Part shown: positions 12,143-23,520 of the stretch, piece by piece | Layout of the letters: the number at the start of each line of letters is the position of its first letter | How positions within the stretch are numbered: the first letter of the stretch is position 1 | DNA from: Trichopria drosophilae | Lineage: Eukaryota > Arthropoda > Insecta > Hymenoptera > Diapriidae | Assembly (NCBI GenBank): GCA_030407085.1 | Contig: CM059584.1 | Location: 103,415,001-103,479,000, forward strand | Direction of reading: 5' to 3' | DNA: 64,000 bases | The notes under the pieces: model-generated | Told to the model about the DNA's origin: nothing | What the model saw: only the letters and a program-made list of their open reading frames with translations | The model's database searches: none | Position numbers and translations under genes: made by a program

Positions 12143-13524
12143 AGGGGATGTTGTCAACTCGATGATAATGCTGGGACTGAAATATGTTATTCTATATCAA
12201 AATCCATTAGCCACGTTTTTTTTGTTGCCAATGGACAATTGTTTTTAACAATTTCACAAGTCGCAGTGACAATTCGTTAAATGAAGCTGAAATTTGTTAC
12301 TCGGGGTTTTTGGGGTTGCTGATTACGAATCTATGATCAAACAAGCAGTATCGTCAAACAAACAGGGACAAAGAAGTAAATAAAACGTTTAAAGCTAAAA
12401 ATTGGTGCAGGTTTAAACTATCTTCAATTGAGGGTAAAAAACTATCTTACATTTTACTATAAAATAACTTTTGCTATAAAATTCGAATATTAACAGGAAC
12501 AAAATAATATTTATAATCCATGGAAAAAAGGAAGAAGTAAAAGTTATCAGAAGTCGAATGTGAAACTTCTGCTTAAAAGTTTTCTATTCATCGTTGAACA
12601 GTCGTAGTTACATATTCTGTAAATAAATTACTTGAAATTAAAGTTATCACTAGTAATTTTAGTAGTCAAATTTCTTTACTGGCAATTTTATTCAGAAATA
12701 AAATTGGACCGTTAATATGCAATCTACTAAAAAATACTCGAGTAGAAGCTTCAGAAATTGCAATAAAGCAATAATACTCAAGAATGTAAAGCTGCATCCT
12801 AAACTGCTTTTAGAAAAATAAATTGAAAGTGGTGAAAGATCTAAACATTTTTTAGTATACATTGCAAAATAAACATAATAAATATTCATTTTTGTGCATA
12901 CTTAAAGAACTTAAATTATAGTTAAACAAGAATTTGACTGCTTCAACCTCAAATGGAGCGTCACTTCCTATATCTAACTGTAAAAGCTGTGAAACTTTTT
13001 TTAATTGCAAGTAGGCGAGTACGTAGACAGTGATATTAAAATCCAAAGTAGAAGTTTTGCAGCTTCCGAAATAACATACATTTAAAAAAATATCAAACAG
13101 ATGCAGCACGTCTTTATGATAAAACAAGATTTTTACCGACATTTTCAATTTTGTTTTTTGATCATCGATTCGCAATCAGTGAATGCAAAAATTCCCGAGT
13201 AACGAATTTCAATCGAATTAAATAACTTCTTTAAAATGTTGGCCGCCATTTTGGATCCGCTATTTTTAATTTTGCTTGTTTGATCATAGATTCGTAATCA
13301 GCGACCCCAAAATTCCCCGAGTAATAAATTTCAGCTTGAATTGACGAATTGTCGCTGTGACTTGTGAAATTGTTAAAATAATTCGTTTATTACCAATAAC
13401 TCGTAAACAAATGCCTATTGGCAACAAAAAACAAAACAAAACGTGTGTAATGGATTTTGATATAGAATAACATAGGTATTTCAGTCCCAGCAATATCAGC
13501 GAAGAGCAGTTGACAACATCCCCT
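12143..13524. mobile_element. Long-TIR element, ~1.38 kb
   Basis: The termini AAGGGGATGTTGTCAACT (from 12143) and AGTTGACAACATCCCCTT (to 13524) are exact reverse complements. Similarity continues inward for about 215 bp through the CTGGGACTGAAAT, AAAATCCATTA, TTGCCAATGG, CAATTTCACAAGTC and AATTTGTTACTCGGGG blocks. The inner part of each arm is a unit of the dispersed ~115-bp repeat (GATTACGAATC/GATTCGTAATCAGC). The core 12360-13270 holds overlapping minus-strand frames of 65 and 107 codons (12692-12889, 12852-13175) with no transposase motif that I recognise. The target duplication is not evident. Confidence 0.83.
13130..13320 (-). repeat. Two units of the ~115-bp GGATCC-type repeat
   Basis: Contains GATCATCGATTCGCAATCAG near 13160 and, about 120 bases later, GGCCGCCATTTTGGATCCGC followed by GATTCGTAATCAGCGACCCC. 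The second unit runs into the right arm of the 12143-13524 element, so repeat and transposon share sequence. Confidence 0.65.
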
Positions 13525-13661
13525 TGTAAGATAATAAAAACACAAAACCTAATTTCAAAGCAGTATATATAAGTTTGTTAGAATGATCAGATTGACATTA
13601 ATATTCATGTTGATACCGATTTAGACCTGTTTAGTGAACTGTGTGATGCGATCATTTTGAT

Positions 13662-14300
13662 TATTACTTCGACCCAGACCTTAGGTCTGGACGAAGAATT
13701 GAATTTGATCACTTCGGGCATAAAAATTACCCTATAGTTTTTCATCAAATGTCGACGTTTCAGACCCTAAGGACCCCAATTCAACAATAACAAAATTTGT
13801 GTCCGTGATCTTGTACGTACCTACGTTCGTACATCCCGTTTTTTTTGCGATAACTCGCGTACGGATAAGCGTAATGACATAAATTTTTTTTTTAAATACG
13901 TTTCTTGGCATAGTTAAGATCTGATTAGATTTTGGCGCAGATCCATCCGTCCATTACTAAAAAACATTAGCCCCAATTAAGCTGCTTCGTAGTTTTTTGC
14001 ATTTATTTTGAAAAATACAAATTTTATTTAAAAAGGTTTCAAACGAAAAAGATAGAGCATGAAATTCTCTACAAAAAAGGTTGTATGTATTTTCTTCGTA
14101 AAGTCAATGATAATGGCATAAAAACTGGTTTAAAATGCTTATGACTATTGTCTGAAAAAGTATTGAATTTAATTGAATTTGGTCTCCTCGGCAAAAAAAT
14201 TACCCTATAGTTTTTCATCAAATTTCGACGTTTCGACCCCCTACACCCCAGGGGTAGTCTTCGCCAGCCCCTCGGGCGCGGTGATCACTTACGGGAGCAT
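13662..14300 (-). repeat. Compound dispersed repeat block (family A)
   Basis: 13662-13862 is the reverse complement, with substitutions, of 25757-25994: shared pieces include AAAATTACCCTATAG, TTTTTCATCAAAT, CGACGTTTCAGA, TTTGTGTCCGTGATCTT and the CCGT/CATCC run. The AAATTACCCTATAGTTTTTC block recurs at about 14195-14245. The middle (about 14040-14110) matches 27824-27900 through AAAAAGATAGA, AAATTCTCTA and TTCCTCGTAAA-type pieces. The block is non-coding; the family type is not known. Confidence 0.65.
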
Positions 14301-14329
14301 AAGTTCTTTTACGCCCTTGATACGAAAAT

Positions 14330-14415
14330 AACTATTTCGATGTATCTAAAAGATGTCTTATAGATATCTAAAAGATATCCGTCAGAGATCTTTTCGACAC
14401 TTTCAAGACATCTTT
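14330..14415 (+). repeat. AGATCT/AAGACATCT-rich degenerate repeat, copy 1
   Basis: Short units such as GTATCTAAAAGATGTC, AGATATCTAAAAGATATC and TCAAGACATCTTTGGC follow one another. The last unit is matched at about 15910-15935 by TCAAGATGTCTTTTGGC. Confidence 0.5.
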
Positions 14416-14427
14416 GGCGAATTATAT

Positions 14428-14456
14428 GCATATATATATATATATATTGTATATAT
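14428..14456. repeat. AT microsatellite
   Basis: A run of alternating TA dinucleotides, slightly interrupted at its right end. Confidence 0.85.
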
Positions 14457-14569
14457 AAGATCATAATAATACAGACAGTAATTAATAAAACACAGTAAAC
14501 ATGTAATATGCCTCGAATAGTCTATTACAATACAAGTGCATGAAGTAAGTGTTTTGCAACTTTTATTTA

Positions 14570-14890
14570 TTAATACTTCGGCTGGCCTGTCGTCGGGGTC
14601 GAAGTTTTGAAAATGCCCATTTTCAATTTTACGTCGACTGAGGCCATAGGTCATAGTTGCTAATTATTTTCAATTTTCATACATATAACAAACACTATAC
14701 TATTGTAACATATCTATCGAAGCCACTTAGACCTAAATATGATTGGACCTCCAAATATCGATATAATTATATAATATAATTGAAAGCTGTTAGTAAACGA
14801 ACGAGTATTAAGGAATAGCTGACTCTTCACTGGGCCGAAGTTTCTGAGCGAGCGAAGCGAGCGAGGCATCACGCCAACACTAGTTTTAAA
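14570..14890. repeat. Repeat-like GC-richer fragments
   Basis: Contains ACTTCGGCTGGCCTGTCG near 14576 and CTGAGCGAGCGAAGCGAGCG near 14845. The latter resembles GCCCGAGGCGAAGCCGAG near 61550. These look like pieces of dispersed repeats next to family A rather than genes. The flea-like fragments are too short for a firm call. Confidence 0.3.
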
Positions 14891-14899
14891 TTATAAAAG

Positions 14900-15640
14900 T
14901 GAGGTTCTTTAGTTTCAATTCAGTTATTGCAAAATATAATACAAAATCTTAAGTATTTCGTAAAAAATAAAATAAAAATAGTATTCGAAAATTTAAAAAA
15001 ACAGATGTTCCCTTATTTTTCAGGTAGAATAATGTATTTCATCATGATGTAATTCAAAACATGGAATCGATTTGCCTGCATGATTCGAAATTGATTGGGT
15101 CATTTACTTTTAGCTATCTACAAATTTAGGTCGTCGATAAATTATTACTACCAGTGGTCGAAAATGAATTCAGTTTTGGCTGGCTTCAATCCAGTTTTCT
15201 TATTCCCCATGTTAAAGGTATGGGAAAACTGCACAATGTAACTAAAAACTGAACCAATTTCTACCACGGATGACGTGAATAAATATTTGACCAGTATATG
15301 GCATATCGTCAGCCATGCAACATTAAAGGATATAACGCGTAAGATTTGGCCCATATACAAATTTAAACAATATTTTCTTTCTTTAGTTTATTTAAGAAAT
15401 GCAAATAAACAGACGAGCCATGCATACATATTAGGCAAGTTGTTCCGTAATTGCCTTACTAAAGTGCAATCCACAAGGAAACTAATGTTGTTGCAGTAAA
15501 CACTCGTCCTTTACATTGTTGTTTGCGCTAAACGAGCTCATCGTTATTATAAAATGTATTTAATAATCAACAAATTAATTTTTTTATTAATTAGTTAATT
15601 GCATGTAGTATATTTTTCTTTAAAAAGAATCCGGGATCTA
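14900..15640. other. No gene seen
   Basis: AT-rich. Two frames on opposite strands (15148-15360 and 15275-15499) overlap and show no domain. Confidence 0.55.
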
Positions 15641-15764
15641 GCATGTCCGAGAAAAATATTTAATACCTTTTTTATATAAATAATTAATTAAGATACAAAA
15701 ATAGAATCTGTGATTTTCAGAAATTTGCTTTTCATTTATACTATTTATTTTACATGCCAAAGAT

Positions 15765-15945
15765 CTTAAATAAGACCTCCTTTCTGAGACCTCATAGAGG
15801 TCTTGTAGATCTCTTAAAATCGACGCATAAGTCTTCTTAAAGATCACTTTCTGAGCTCTTTCTGATAAGTATGTGAGACATCTTACAATTTTTACGACTT
15901 CTTAAAGAGCTCTTCAAGATGTCTTTTGGCTGTTAGGGATACTTT
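15765..15945 (+). repeat. AGATCT/GACCTC-rich degenerate repeat, copy 2
   Basis: A series of short related units: AAGACCTCCTTTCTGAGACC, CATAGAGGTCTTGTAGATCTC, TTAAAGATCACTTTCTGAGC, CTTAAAGAGCTCTTCAAGATG. The end matches copy 1 at 14400. Such units often fill the ends of non-autonomous transposons, but no TIR pair was established. Confidence 0.5.
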
Positions 15946-17997
15946 GCTATTTATAATGTAATATTCCTTCATAGGTTTTGGTACCACGAGCTGTAATACT
16001 CCACATTTCGATGATTCATCCATCTAATTACTGTACACTACTCCTATTATGTCCTCAGAGCCATCATGATATTTTGGTTTTCTTGTTCCTTTACAGCTAA
16101 CTGCAGAGCAGGACCACGGTCATCGCTTTATTTATATTAAATCCATTTCATACAATTCTACTATCTTAATGATGATAAGCTGATTTGTATTGTTTTTAAG
16201 GATAAATACCCTAAAAGTAGTGATGCTGAGACTTGCACCGCGATACATTATACACCGTAAAGACCGCACATATAAGAGTGTACCTATACTTTCAATTTTT
16301 AAAATTGTTAGTGATCATATAACATTTCCGAAACTTTCCTTGCCGACATCTTATATTTACTACTTTCAGACATAGTATCCTATATAATCCCTTATTAAGT
16401 CTGCTTCTATGACAATCTCTATTTCTCTTCGGCTAAACTCTTTGCAACAATTTTGAATTGTGTTCCACATCACAGTATTCAGGAGCAGTCGAACAGTTAC
16501 ACAATAATGTCACCAAAAACCGATTCGTAAGTTGTGTTGCAATGCCAACTGCTTATCTTTTCCAGCTGACTCAAAATCAGGTATCAAACGTGTGAATTAT
16601 TTGAACATTTCTTAGAAAGAGCAATAACCTCGTATTTACCTCTTCTATGTAGATATGTCTTACATTTATATATGTGTCTACATTGGGTGTTTTCGCTTAA
16701 TTTTATATGTTTAGTTATTTTACTCAGTTAAGTTTTATAGTTTGCGTGTGACGCGAAGAAAATCCTATCATTTCCTTCTACAGTTCAGCGGGATGCGTGA
16801 AATTTATTTTATTCTTATTCCTGTGCTTTAAAAAGTCAACATAGACTAATTTCCCTATCTCTCTGGACTTTATGGCAAATCCGCGATTACCTACGAAGTA
16901 AAAGAAGTGTTTTATATGTTTTGTATGAACATGAATGTCCAATGTTTCTGCGACTTCAGTTCTATACTAATCTTAATTAAGCCCTACTTATTTCACACAA
17001 AAACAACAATTCACAACTCCATTCATGGCTTTAAAAATTCCAATGAATGACACAAGTATTAGTTTTCCGAGGGGTTCAAGCTACAATCGGAGTTTGGCAA
17101 ACAACAATTTACCAAGTCATAAAAAAATTTAGTATCATAAATAAATATTTCAAATTCTGACATAGCCATTGAAAAATTGTTATTTGTGTTGTAATGTGTT
17201 TGAACAAAACATAATTTAAATGATTAAAATAGTGTCAAGGGGCACAGTGGGTTGAGCTGCAAAAGTCCTTACCGCTGTTCATATTATATATGCATGAAAT
17301 AATTCCAATTAATATAAACATAAATGTAACAAATTATTCAATTTGATTTTATTAAAATCTTGTTATGAGTCCCTTTCAATTAATGGAAATTAATACAAAC
17401 TTCAAGAAGTTGTGATTAAAAGTTTTAGTGTTTCGTCTCCTCAAAAGGCTTTGTACTACACTGTAAATGTAACAGGTACATGGAATTGAATAACGCATAT
17501 TTCATCCTTTAGAATGATTGATGGCGAATTTAACTTTGAAATATTTAATTTCATAAAATTGTTGGCACAAAAAGGAATGTTATGTCAATCTTAAGATAAA
17601 TCACTCCATGTAATTAATTAATTTTTTCACGTCGTAGCTCGCATCCACTGAGTAAACGAGATGCTTGCTCTTTGACACGATTCTCGATCCTCTTGACGTA
17701 AACTTAAGAGCAGTAATATGTTCAACGTAATGGGTTTAATGCATTTGCGTAACATGCAATGTTTCACATGAATGCTGTAGTTTGATACGCGAGAATATAT
17801 TACAAAATTAACTAAAATAACAACCTCAAAAGGTTATTACTAGAGTATCTTAAGATTGAAAAGAATGATTCATCCGTGATATATTAAGAGACATGTTATA
17901 ATTTTTAAATGTATATGAAACCTTTTAGTATGCCGATTGACTTATAATTCAAAAACAACATTTCAAAATGAATGAGATAAAATTCAGTATTATTTAA
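15946..17997. other. No gene seen
   Basis: AT-rich; the best frame is 61 codons at 16190-16375 with no family. Ends in TTAA (17994-17997), the left flank of the next element. Confidence 0.55.
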
Positions 17998-19146
17998 TCC
18001 ATTAACGCCGGGAAGGACACTTTTTATACTTTAATTTCAATTAAGTATTTCGTATGCAAATCGAAAATCAACAAAATTGATAATATTGTAGATTATTGTA
18101 TGTATCGTACTATTTTCAAGGTTGCTCTTTTCAGTGGTATATTAAAATTGAGCTATAAAGACAAAAAAAAATAAAACATAGCGATTTAAATGTTAAAAAA
18201 ACGCACAAAGTCGGTTATACTTTTGAATAAAACACGTTTTTCTCATCGAAAGAGTTCTGTCATTCGAAATGTTAGGTCACAAAATTCCTTCACTAAAGGT
18301 GAAGAAAATAGTTGTAGTATTAAGATATATTTTCAAAATATCATATTGTATTTTTTGAATTTTCTGAGAATCGAAATTTTTATAAAAGTCGTTTAAAAAT
18401 CTGAAAAAATTTTAGTGTCAAATTCTAAGATAATTTTGTTCTAAGGAAATTTTGTATAAAGTTTATATTTTTCGACAAAAGAAATAATTATTCTTTAAAT
18501 CTAGAAATGATTAATAATTTTGTTTCTCAAAAACTATAAACTTCAGAGAAAATCTTCTTGGAACAAAAATATTTTAGAATTAGCCAAAGATTACTCTCAA
18601 TTTTTTCCATAATTTTAAATGCCTTTTTTAGAATTTCGATTTTCTTAATTTTCGAAAAAAAAAACAAATTTTATCAACACATTCTGAAAAAAATTCAGAA
18701 TATTCCTTGACACATTATAAGAAACGTTTGTTCTCACAATATGTTTTACAGAGTTTGCAGCTTTCATGAAAAAAGTTTGTTAAGTTTTAAAAAGAAAATT
18801 CTCACTGTGGTCGTCATTTTGTAATCATGATGTTAGTTTTTTAATATTTAAAAAATATTTCTTAATACTACAACTATTTTCTCCACCTTAAGCAAAAAAA
18901 TTTTGTGCCGGAAAATACTCTTTCTATGAGAGAAAATGTGTTTTAAAAAAGAATACCTGATTTTTTCGTTTTTTTTTTTTGACATTTATATCATTATATT
19001 TAATTTTTTAATTAAGATAGCTTAATTTTGACAATTCCATTGAAATGACCGATCACGAAAATAACAAGACACATATATTTCAATTTTTTTGAACTTTAAT
19101 TTTCATATGAAATACTGGATTGAAATTGAAGTAGGGCGTTAATGGG
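17998..19146. mobile_element. piggyBac-like non-autonomous element, ~1.15 kb
   Basis: The left end TCCATTAACGCC follows TTAA (17994-17997), and the right end GGCGTTAATGGG precedes TTCA (19147-19150), a one-base change from TTAA. The inverted termini continue inward: AATTTCAATTAAGTATTTCG on the left against TGAAATACTGGATTGAAATT on the right. A related copy sits at 1-431. The interior is about 75-80% A+T and contains no transposase frame, so it would need enzyme from elsewhere. Terminal similarity and TTAA flank are seen; membership in the piggyBac superfamily is inferred. Confidence 0.7.
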
Positions 19147-19150
19147 TTCA

Positions 19151-19538
19151 ATGGATATACATATGTATTTAATTTCTGCAAAAAGTGTCCTTATAGGAAT
19201 GATTAAATCTTTAAACCCTTCAAAATGAAGGTATCGATATACAATTCAATTAATTATTGTAGGATGATATGTAGGGGAAATAGGAGCACAATGAGCAAAT
19301 GCCCAGAAATTAAATATAACTACAATAATTGGTATTGCATGTTTTTATACCTTCTTTTACTCTCTTTTTTCATTTTTTATTCGTTTTACTAGAAATTCGG
19401 GATTATTTTTTACGATATCTCTTGTTTTATGATGTTTTGGTGGCAAAATTGGAGTAAAAATAGGATATCGTTCCGTTTTGATTCATGTTATTACACAGAA
19501 ATAACTTTTTGATAACTTCATGTTTATTTTTCTATTAG
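19151..19538. other. No gene seen
   Basis: AT-rich, ends in a pyrimidine-rich TTTATTTTTCTATTAG stretch that could serve as a splice acceptor for the following short open segment. Confidence 0.45.
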
Positions 19539-19633
19539 AAAATGGGGTGCACATATAAAAGGAATCAAGGACAACCGCATTTCAGTAGTTAATGATGGAA
19601 TGCCGGTTCAACGTGGATCGATTATGAGAACTT
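19539..19633 (+). pseudogene. Exon-like HTH transposase remnant (pogo/Tigger-like?)
   Basis: A 95-base segment is bounded by an acceptor-like TTCTATTAG and a consensus donor GTAAGT at 19634-19639. One frame starts at ATG 19542 and reads MGCTYKRNQGQPHFSS before a stop. The neighbouring frame is open across the whole segment and includes NRISVVNDGMPVQRGSIMRT. The first resembles the MGRTYKRK start, and the second the A-x(3)-V-x-x-GMPV-x-RAS helix region, of psq-type DNA-binding domains in pogo/Tigger-like transposases. A frameshift near 19570 would be needed to join them. I infer a broken domain. The match is short and from memory, so it may be coincidence. Confidence 0.3.
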
Positions 19634-19639
19634 GTAAGT

Positions 19640-22248
19640 TAATACGATTTTTTCATTTCTGATAATAAATAAAATACTGTTCCTTTATATTATTTTGCAT
19701 TATTTTCTTTCTCACTTTTCTAGCAGCCATTTAAACGATCCATTCCATTTTGTCCGGTGATTTTTATAGTTTAAAAAAGAAATGTTTTCGTAAAAATGAA
19801 ATGCCAATTTTTTGTTAAATAAGTTTTTAAATGCTTTAATTAATGACCCGAAGAAGGTTTTTTATGATTAGTCCGCCCTTCTTCACATGTTTGATATATA
19901 TAATTTTTCCTAATTAACTTTTTTTTTCAAAGTTCAATTGACACAATTTTATTTCATAGTGATAATAAATAAGTCTTATCCGTTCGCCAAACACATTCCG
20001 AAGAAAAATTTGAATAATGTTTAGTAACATAAAATTGTTTTCAAACTTGCGCGTAAATAATATATGCAAAATTTGTTTTACATTTGTTTTACATTTGTTT
20101 TACATTTACGTATTATTCATACGTCGTGACTCGAAAACAATTTTTGTAAATGTACTAAGGTGTTGTTGGCTTGCATCAAATTTATGGTAACATTCAACAA
20201 CTCTATTTGTCAAATGTCAAATCTACTGCTATTTTATTTAAAAAATTGCATATTGCAATGTTATACATTGTACAATATTGAATTTCTAGCATAGAAAGAA
20301 AAGTGTTGATCTAACTTATTTGAATTATTATTATTGAAAAGATTCATTTGAATTTATTAAATGTAACCAACTATTTGAATAACTTGACAATATCTCATGC
20401 TGGAAATAGTCGAAATAATTTTGTTCGGATCATTCCTTTTTGTTATAGTCGGAGTATTAACTTGCTCAGGAATCTTGTACGTCTACAAGTTTAACTAATA
20501 AATATGTGAGTGTGGTCGAACATTTGGAATATTTAATGATATTTTATATATGAAACAGAACATAAATGATGTATCAGATCATGAAAGTAAAGAAGGGTCG
20601 TTGATGGAATCGCTACTTTATAGACAACATTCAAAGCTATATCCGCTAGAAGAAATTTTGTTTGGATTCAATGTTTCGTTTCCCTGATGATTTTAATGAT
20701 TATACAGCTTTTACACGTCCTACACGAACCTTTGCGTTTCGACACTACGAGGTAGATTCACAGAATGACATAAATTACAATATAGATTAAAATCGTATGA
20801 AATATAGCATATGACGCTACTCGTGATTTTAATGAAAAATGGACTGTAGTTAGATTATGCCACAAATTACTTAAAAACCAATATAATACAAATTACATTA
20901 AGCTATCGATTTTGGGTAATTGAAAACTTTTATATTTTGATATAATATAATATAAACTTCATATTTTCAAATATAAGCGGTAAATAAGTAGTTATAAATC
21001 CATGCCTAATATTTCGTCTATAATTATTGGGTTCTCTTCAAGGTATATTGAAATTCCGTATTGTATAAAAAATATAATATAAATATAGAAATATACAACA
21101 ATAGGTGATATATGTAAAATATTACAATAAAAAGTAAGTAATGAAGATAAAATGAAATTGATGTAAAGTTTGGAAAAAATGTTGTTATCGATAATAAATT
21201 TAGTTAAGAAAAATCTTTTTATATAAAAAAGAAAAAAATTACTTATTTACCAAGTTTTCGTTATCCGAAAACATTATACTACAAGAAAAACTCTTTCACT
21301 TAAAAAACGCATACACGGAAAAGTAGACTTTATGATAGTATTTGAAAATAAACGAAATATATATTATTTCAAAAAAATATTATAGTTGAGCAATACATTC
21401 ATGCTCAAATTAAACCTTTCTTGCTGAAAAATGCATATTTGTGAATTTCTAAACTGAGGCGTTTTATTTTAATTTGGATTCATTATATAATAAGAGGGCA
21501 TGTCTGAAAAGAGATAACATCATTATCGCAAAGTCCACTTCTCTTTGATATCACTTGTCCCTATTTAGATAGTAATTTGACTGCTAGAACAAAGAATGGA
21601 CTGGAGTTTAAACCTTACAGAACCTTTTCCCATTTTTTGGAAATATTGTCTTTGAAATAAATATATTAGATAGAAATAGTTATATTTAGAATTAATAATT
21701 TTTTTAACGCTTGTTGACAGTACCCTTTCGTTTATATTGTTTTTATGTCGAAAGAAACCGTCTGTTATCTTTACACAGTAATGTTACTCATAACTTAGCT
21801 AGTTAAATTAATGGTAGTCATAGTGACATCTTCTAGTGAATTGAACAAAAATTGTAGTCGCAGCACAAGTCGCTCATAGCGGTTGACTGAAAATGTGCTG
21901 TACTACTGTGAGAACTGTAATGCAGCGCTGCTCTACTTAAACGGAAATACATATTACTATGTTGTTTAAGATATGTACTTTCATATGCATTAAACGAAAT
22001 ATGAAAAAATATTTCAAGTTCTATTTAATGAAACTGTAATATGACCCTGTCTTAATATCAGACAACGCGGTATTATTTCTAAAACAGAAAAATAACCAAT
22101 TCATATAATTAGAATATTATATATAATTATAATATTCGAAATGCAAATAATTTTATCGAAACTGTCACCATTTTAAAGGACCTTTACATAAAGTACCTAA
22201 CAGAACACCTTCATGTTGAGAGATACTCTTATTCGGGTATACTTTAGG
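19640..22248. other. No gene seen
   Basis: Very AT-rich, with no frame above 60 codons. A tandem run of an 11-bp TTTACATTTGT unit (about three copies) lies at 20072-20107. Confidence 0.55.
20072..20107. repeat. Short tandem repeat, 11-bp unit, ~3 copies
   Basis: The unit TTTGTTTTACA repeats without change about three times, then decays. Confidence 0.85.
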
Positions 22249-22441
22249 GGCCGGGGAATAAAATTCCGAAAACCAACACACCGAAAGGCCAAAATTTCGA
22301 TATAGCATGGCGACAGCGTATTTTTCTTCACTTTGTCCTTGAAAATTTGACAAAAAGAAAGCAAATTAAAGTACCTTGGACTCTCAATATCGAAATTTTA
22401 GCCTTTCGGTGTTTTGATTTTCGGAACTTTGTTCCCCGGCC
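22249..22441. mobile_element. 193-bp MITE with 55-bp inverted termini
   Basis: The left arm 22249-22303 and right arm 22387-22441 match at about nine of ten positions. They begin GGCCGGGGAA and include TTCCGAAAA, ACACCGAAAGG and AAAATTTCGATAT. The arms are much GC-richer than the surroundings. The core of about 83 bases is non-coding. Target duplication unclear; superfamily unknown. Confidence 0.88.
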
Positions 22442-23200
22442 ACGATGGGGTAGGTAAAATCACCTTTCTCGGAAAAAAATGTTCATTTATTGGCCTTAGC
22501 CTTATGAGTATTTTTTAGAGTTACTTTTAGAGTATTTTTGTATCATGCACCGAAATGTACTTGACATAAAAGTATTGTAAGAAACCTATAATAAAACAAA
22601 GATGTAGTTACAAACATGCTCGTGTATTTCCGCTGTCGAAAATATCATAAAATTTGTAGTAACGTCAATGTTCTTTAATATATTAAATTAAACGTGTGTC
22701 CTACTCTCTTAATCTGAATTAGCGAAAAACTACTAATTGACAGTTCGTAGTCGCTAATTCGCCCATCGCATTTGCGATCACTGTGAATCAGCCATTGGGC
22801 ACTGATTTTAATAGCGAACTCTTCTAAATTGCCTGGAAAATCATTGAAATGGAATCACGTGCTTGTCGCTAATATATATAGTGTTTACTAACTGACAGAT
22901 TAGGCGAATTTCACTAAAATCACTGGAATTACCAGCTTTGTGCTGGTAATCAGTGGTTTACACTGGAAAACAGTGTGTATTTACTGATTAATTCAACAGT
23001 TCACCGGAAAAATAGCTTACATTTCTGAATACGAAAAAATAAAAACGAATTTCGTCATCTGGCTACTGAATTCCGAAATGTAAAAACTTATGTGACCGAA
23101 ATCAAACTGAACACTGAATAATGTTACATTTTCATTTTCAATAAAATTGAGCAGATTCAACAAGTGGTCACGACCTCGTTTACGACCTCGAAAACAGTTT
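22442..23200. other. No gene seen; short hairpins
   Basis: Contains repeated CACTG/CAGTG motifs and small palindromes, for example ATTACCAG with CTGGTAAT near 22930-22955. No coding sequence is recognised. Confidence 0.45.
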
Positions 23201-23204
23201 ACAT

Positions 23205-23515
23205 TTTGGCTGTCATATTGAATCCGTCATTTTGAATTTTGAAAATCTAAGATTATATTCGTAATCTCGATGAAATAAATTTTTTAATTTCGATCGGCCA
23301 TCTTGGATCCGCTATCTTGAGTTTTGAAAATCGGAGACCAGATTCGTAATCAGCAATCTATAAAATCCTCTAGTACCCATTTTCACCGCGATCAAATAAA
23401 CTTTGTCATTTTTATCGGCTATCTTGGATCCGCCATCTTGGATCCATCATCTTGAATTTTGAAAATCTGAGGTCAGATTCGTGACCAGTGACCCAAAAAC
23501 CCGAGAGAAAAAAAG
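23205..23515 (+). repeat. Cluster of the ~115-bp GGATCC-type repeat (about three units)
   Basis: Anchors GAATCC (23220), GGATCC (23305) and GGATCC (23426, with a 14-bp duplication at 23440) mark successive units. Each anchor is followed by CATCTTGAATTTTGAAAATC-like sequence, then AGATTCGTAATCAGCAA-like sequence and an AAAACCC/CTAGTACC stretch. This is the clearest cluster of a family scattered over the window. Confidence 0.8.
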
Positions 23516-23520
23516 TATTT

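Noticed and set aside
20072..20107. Three spaced repeats as a possible CRISPR-like array
   Set aside because: Units are contiguous 11-mers without spacers, and the DNA is eukaryotic.
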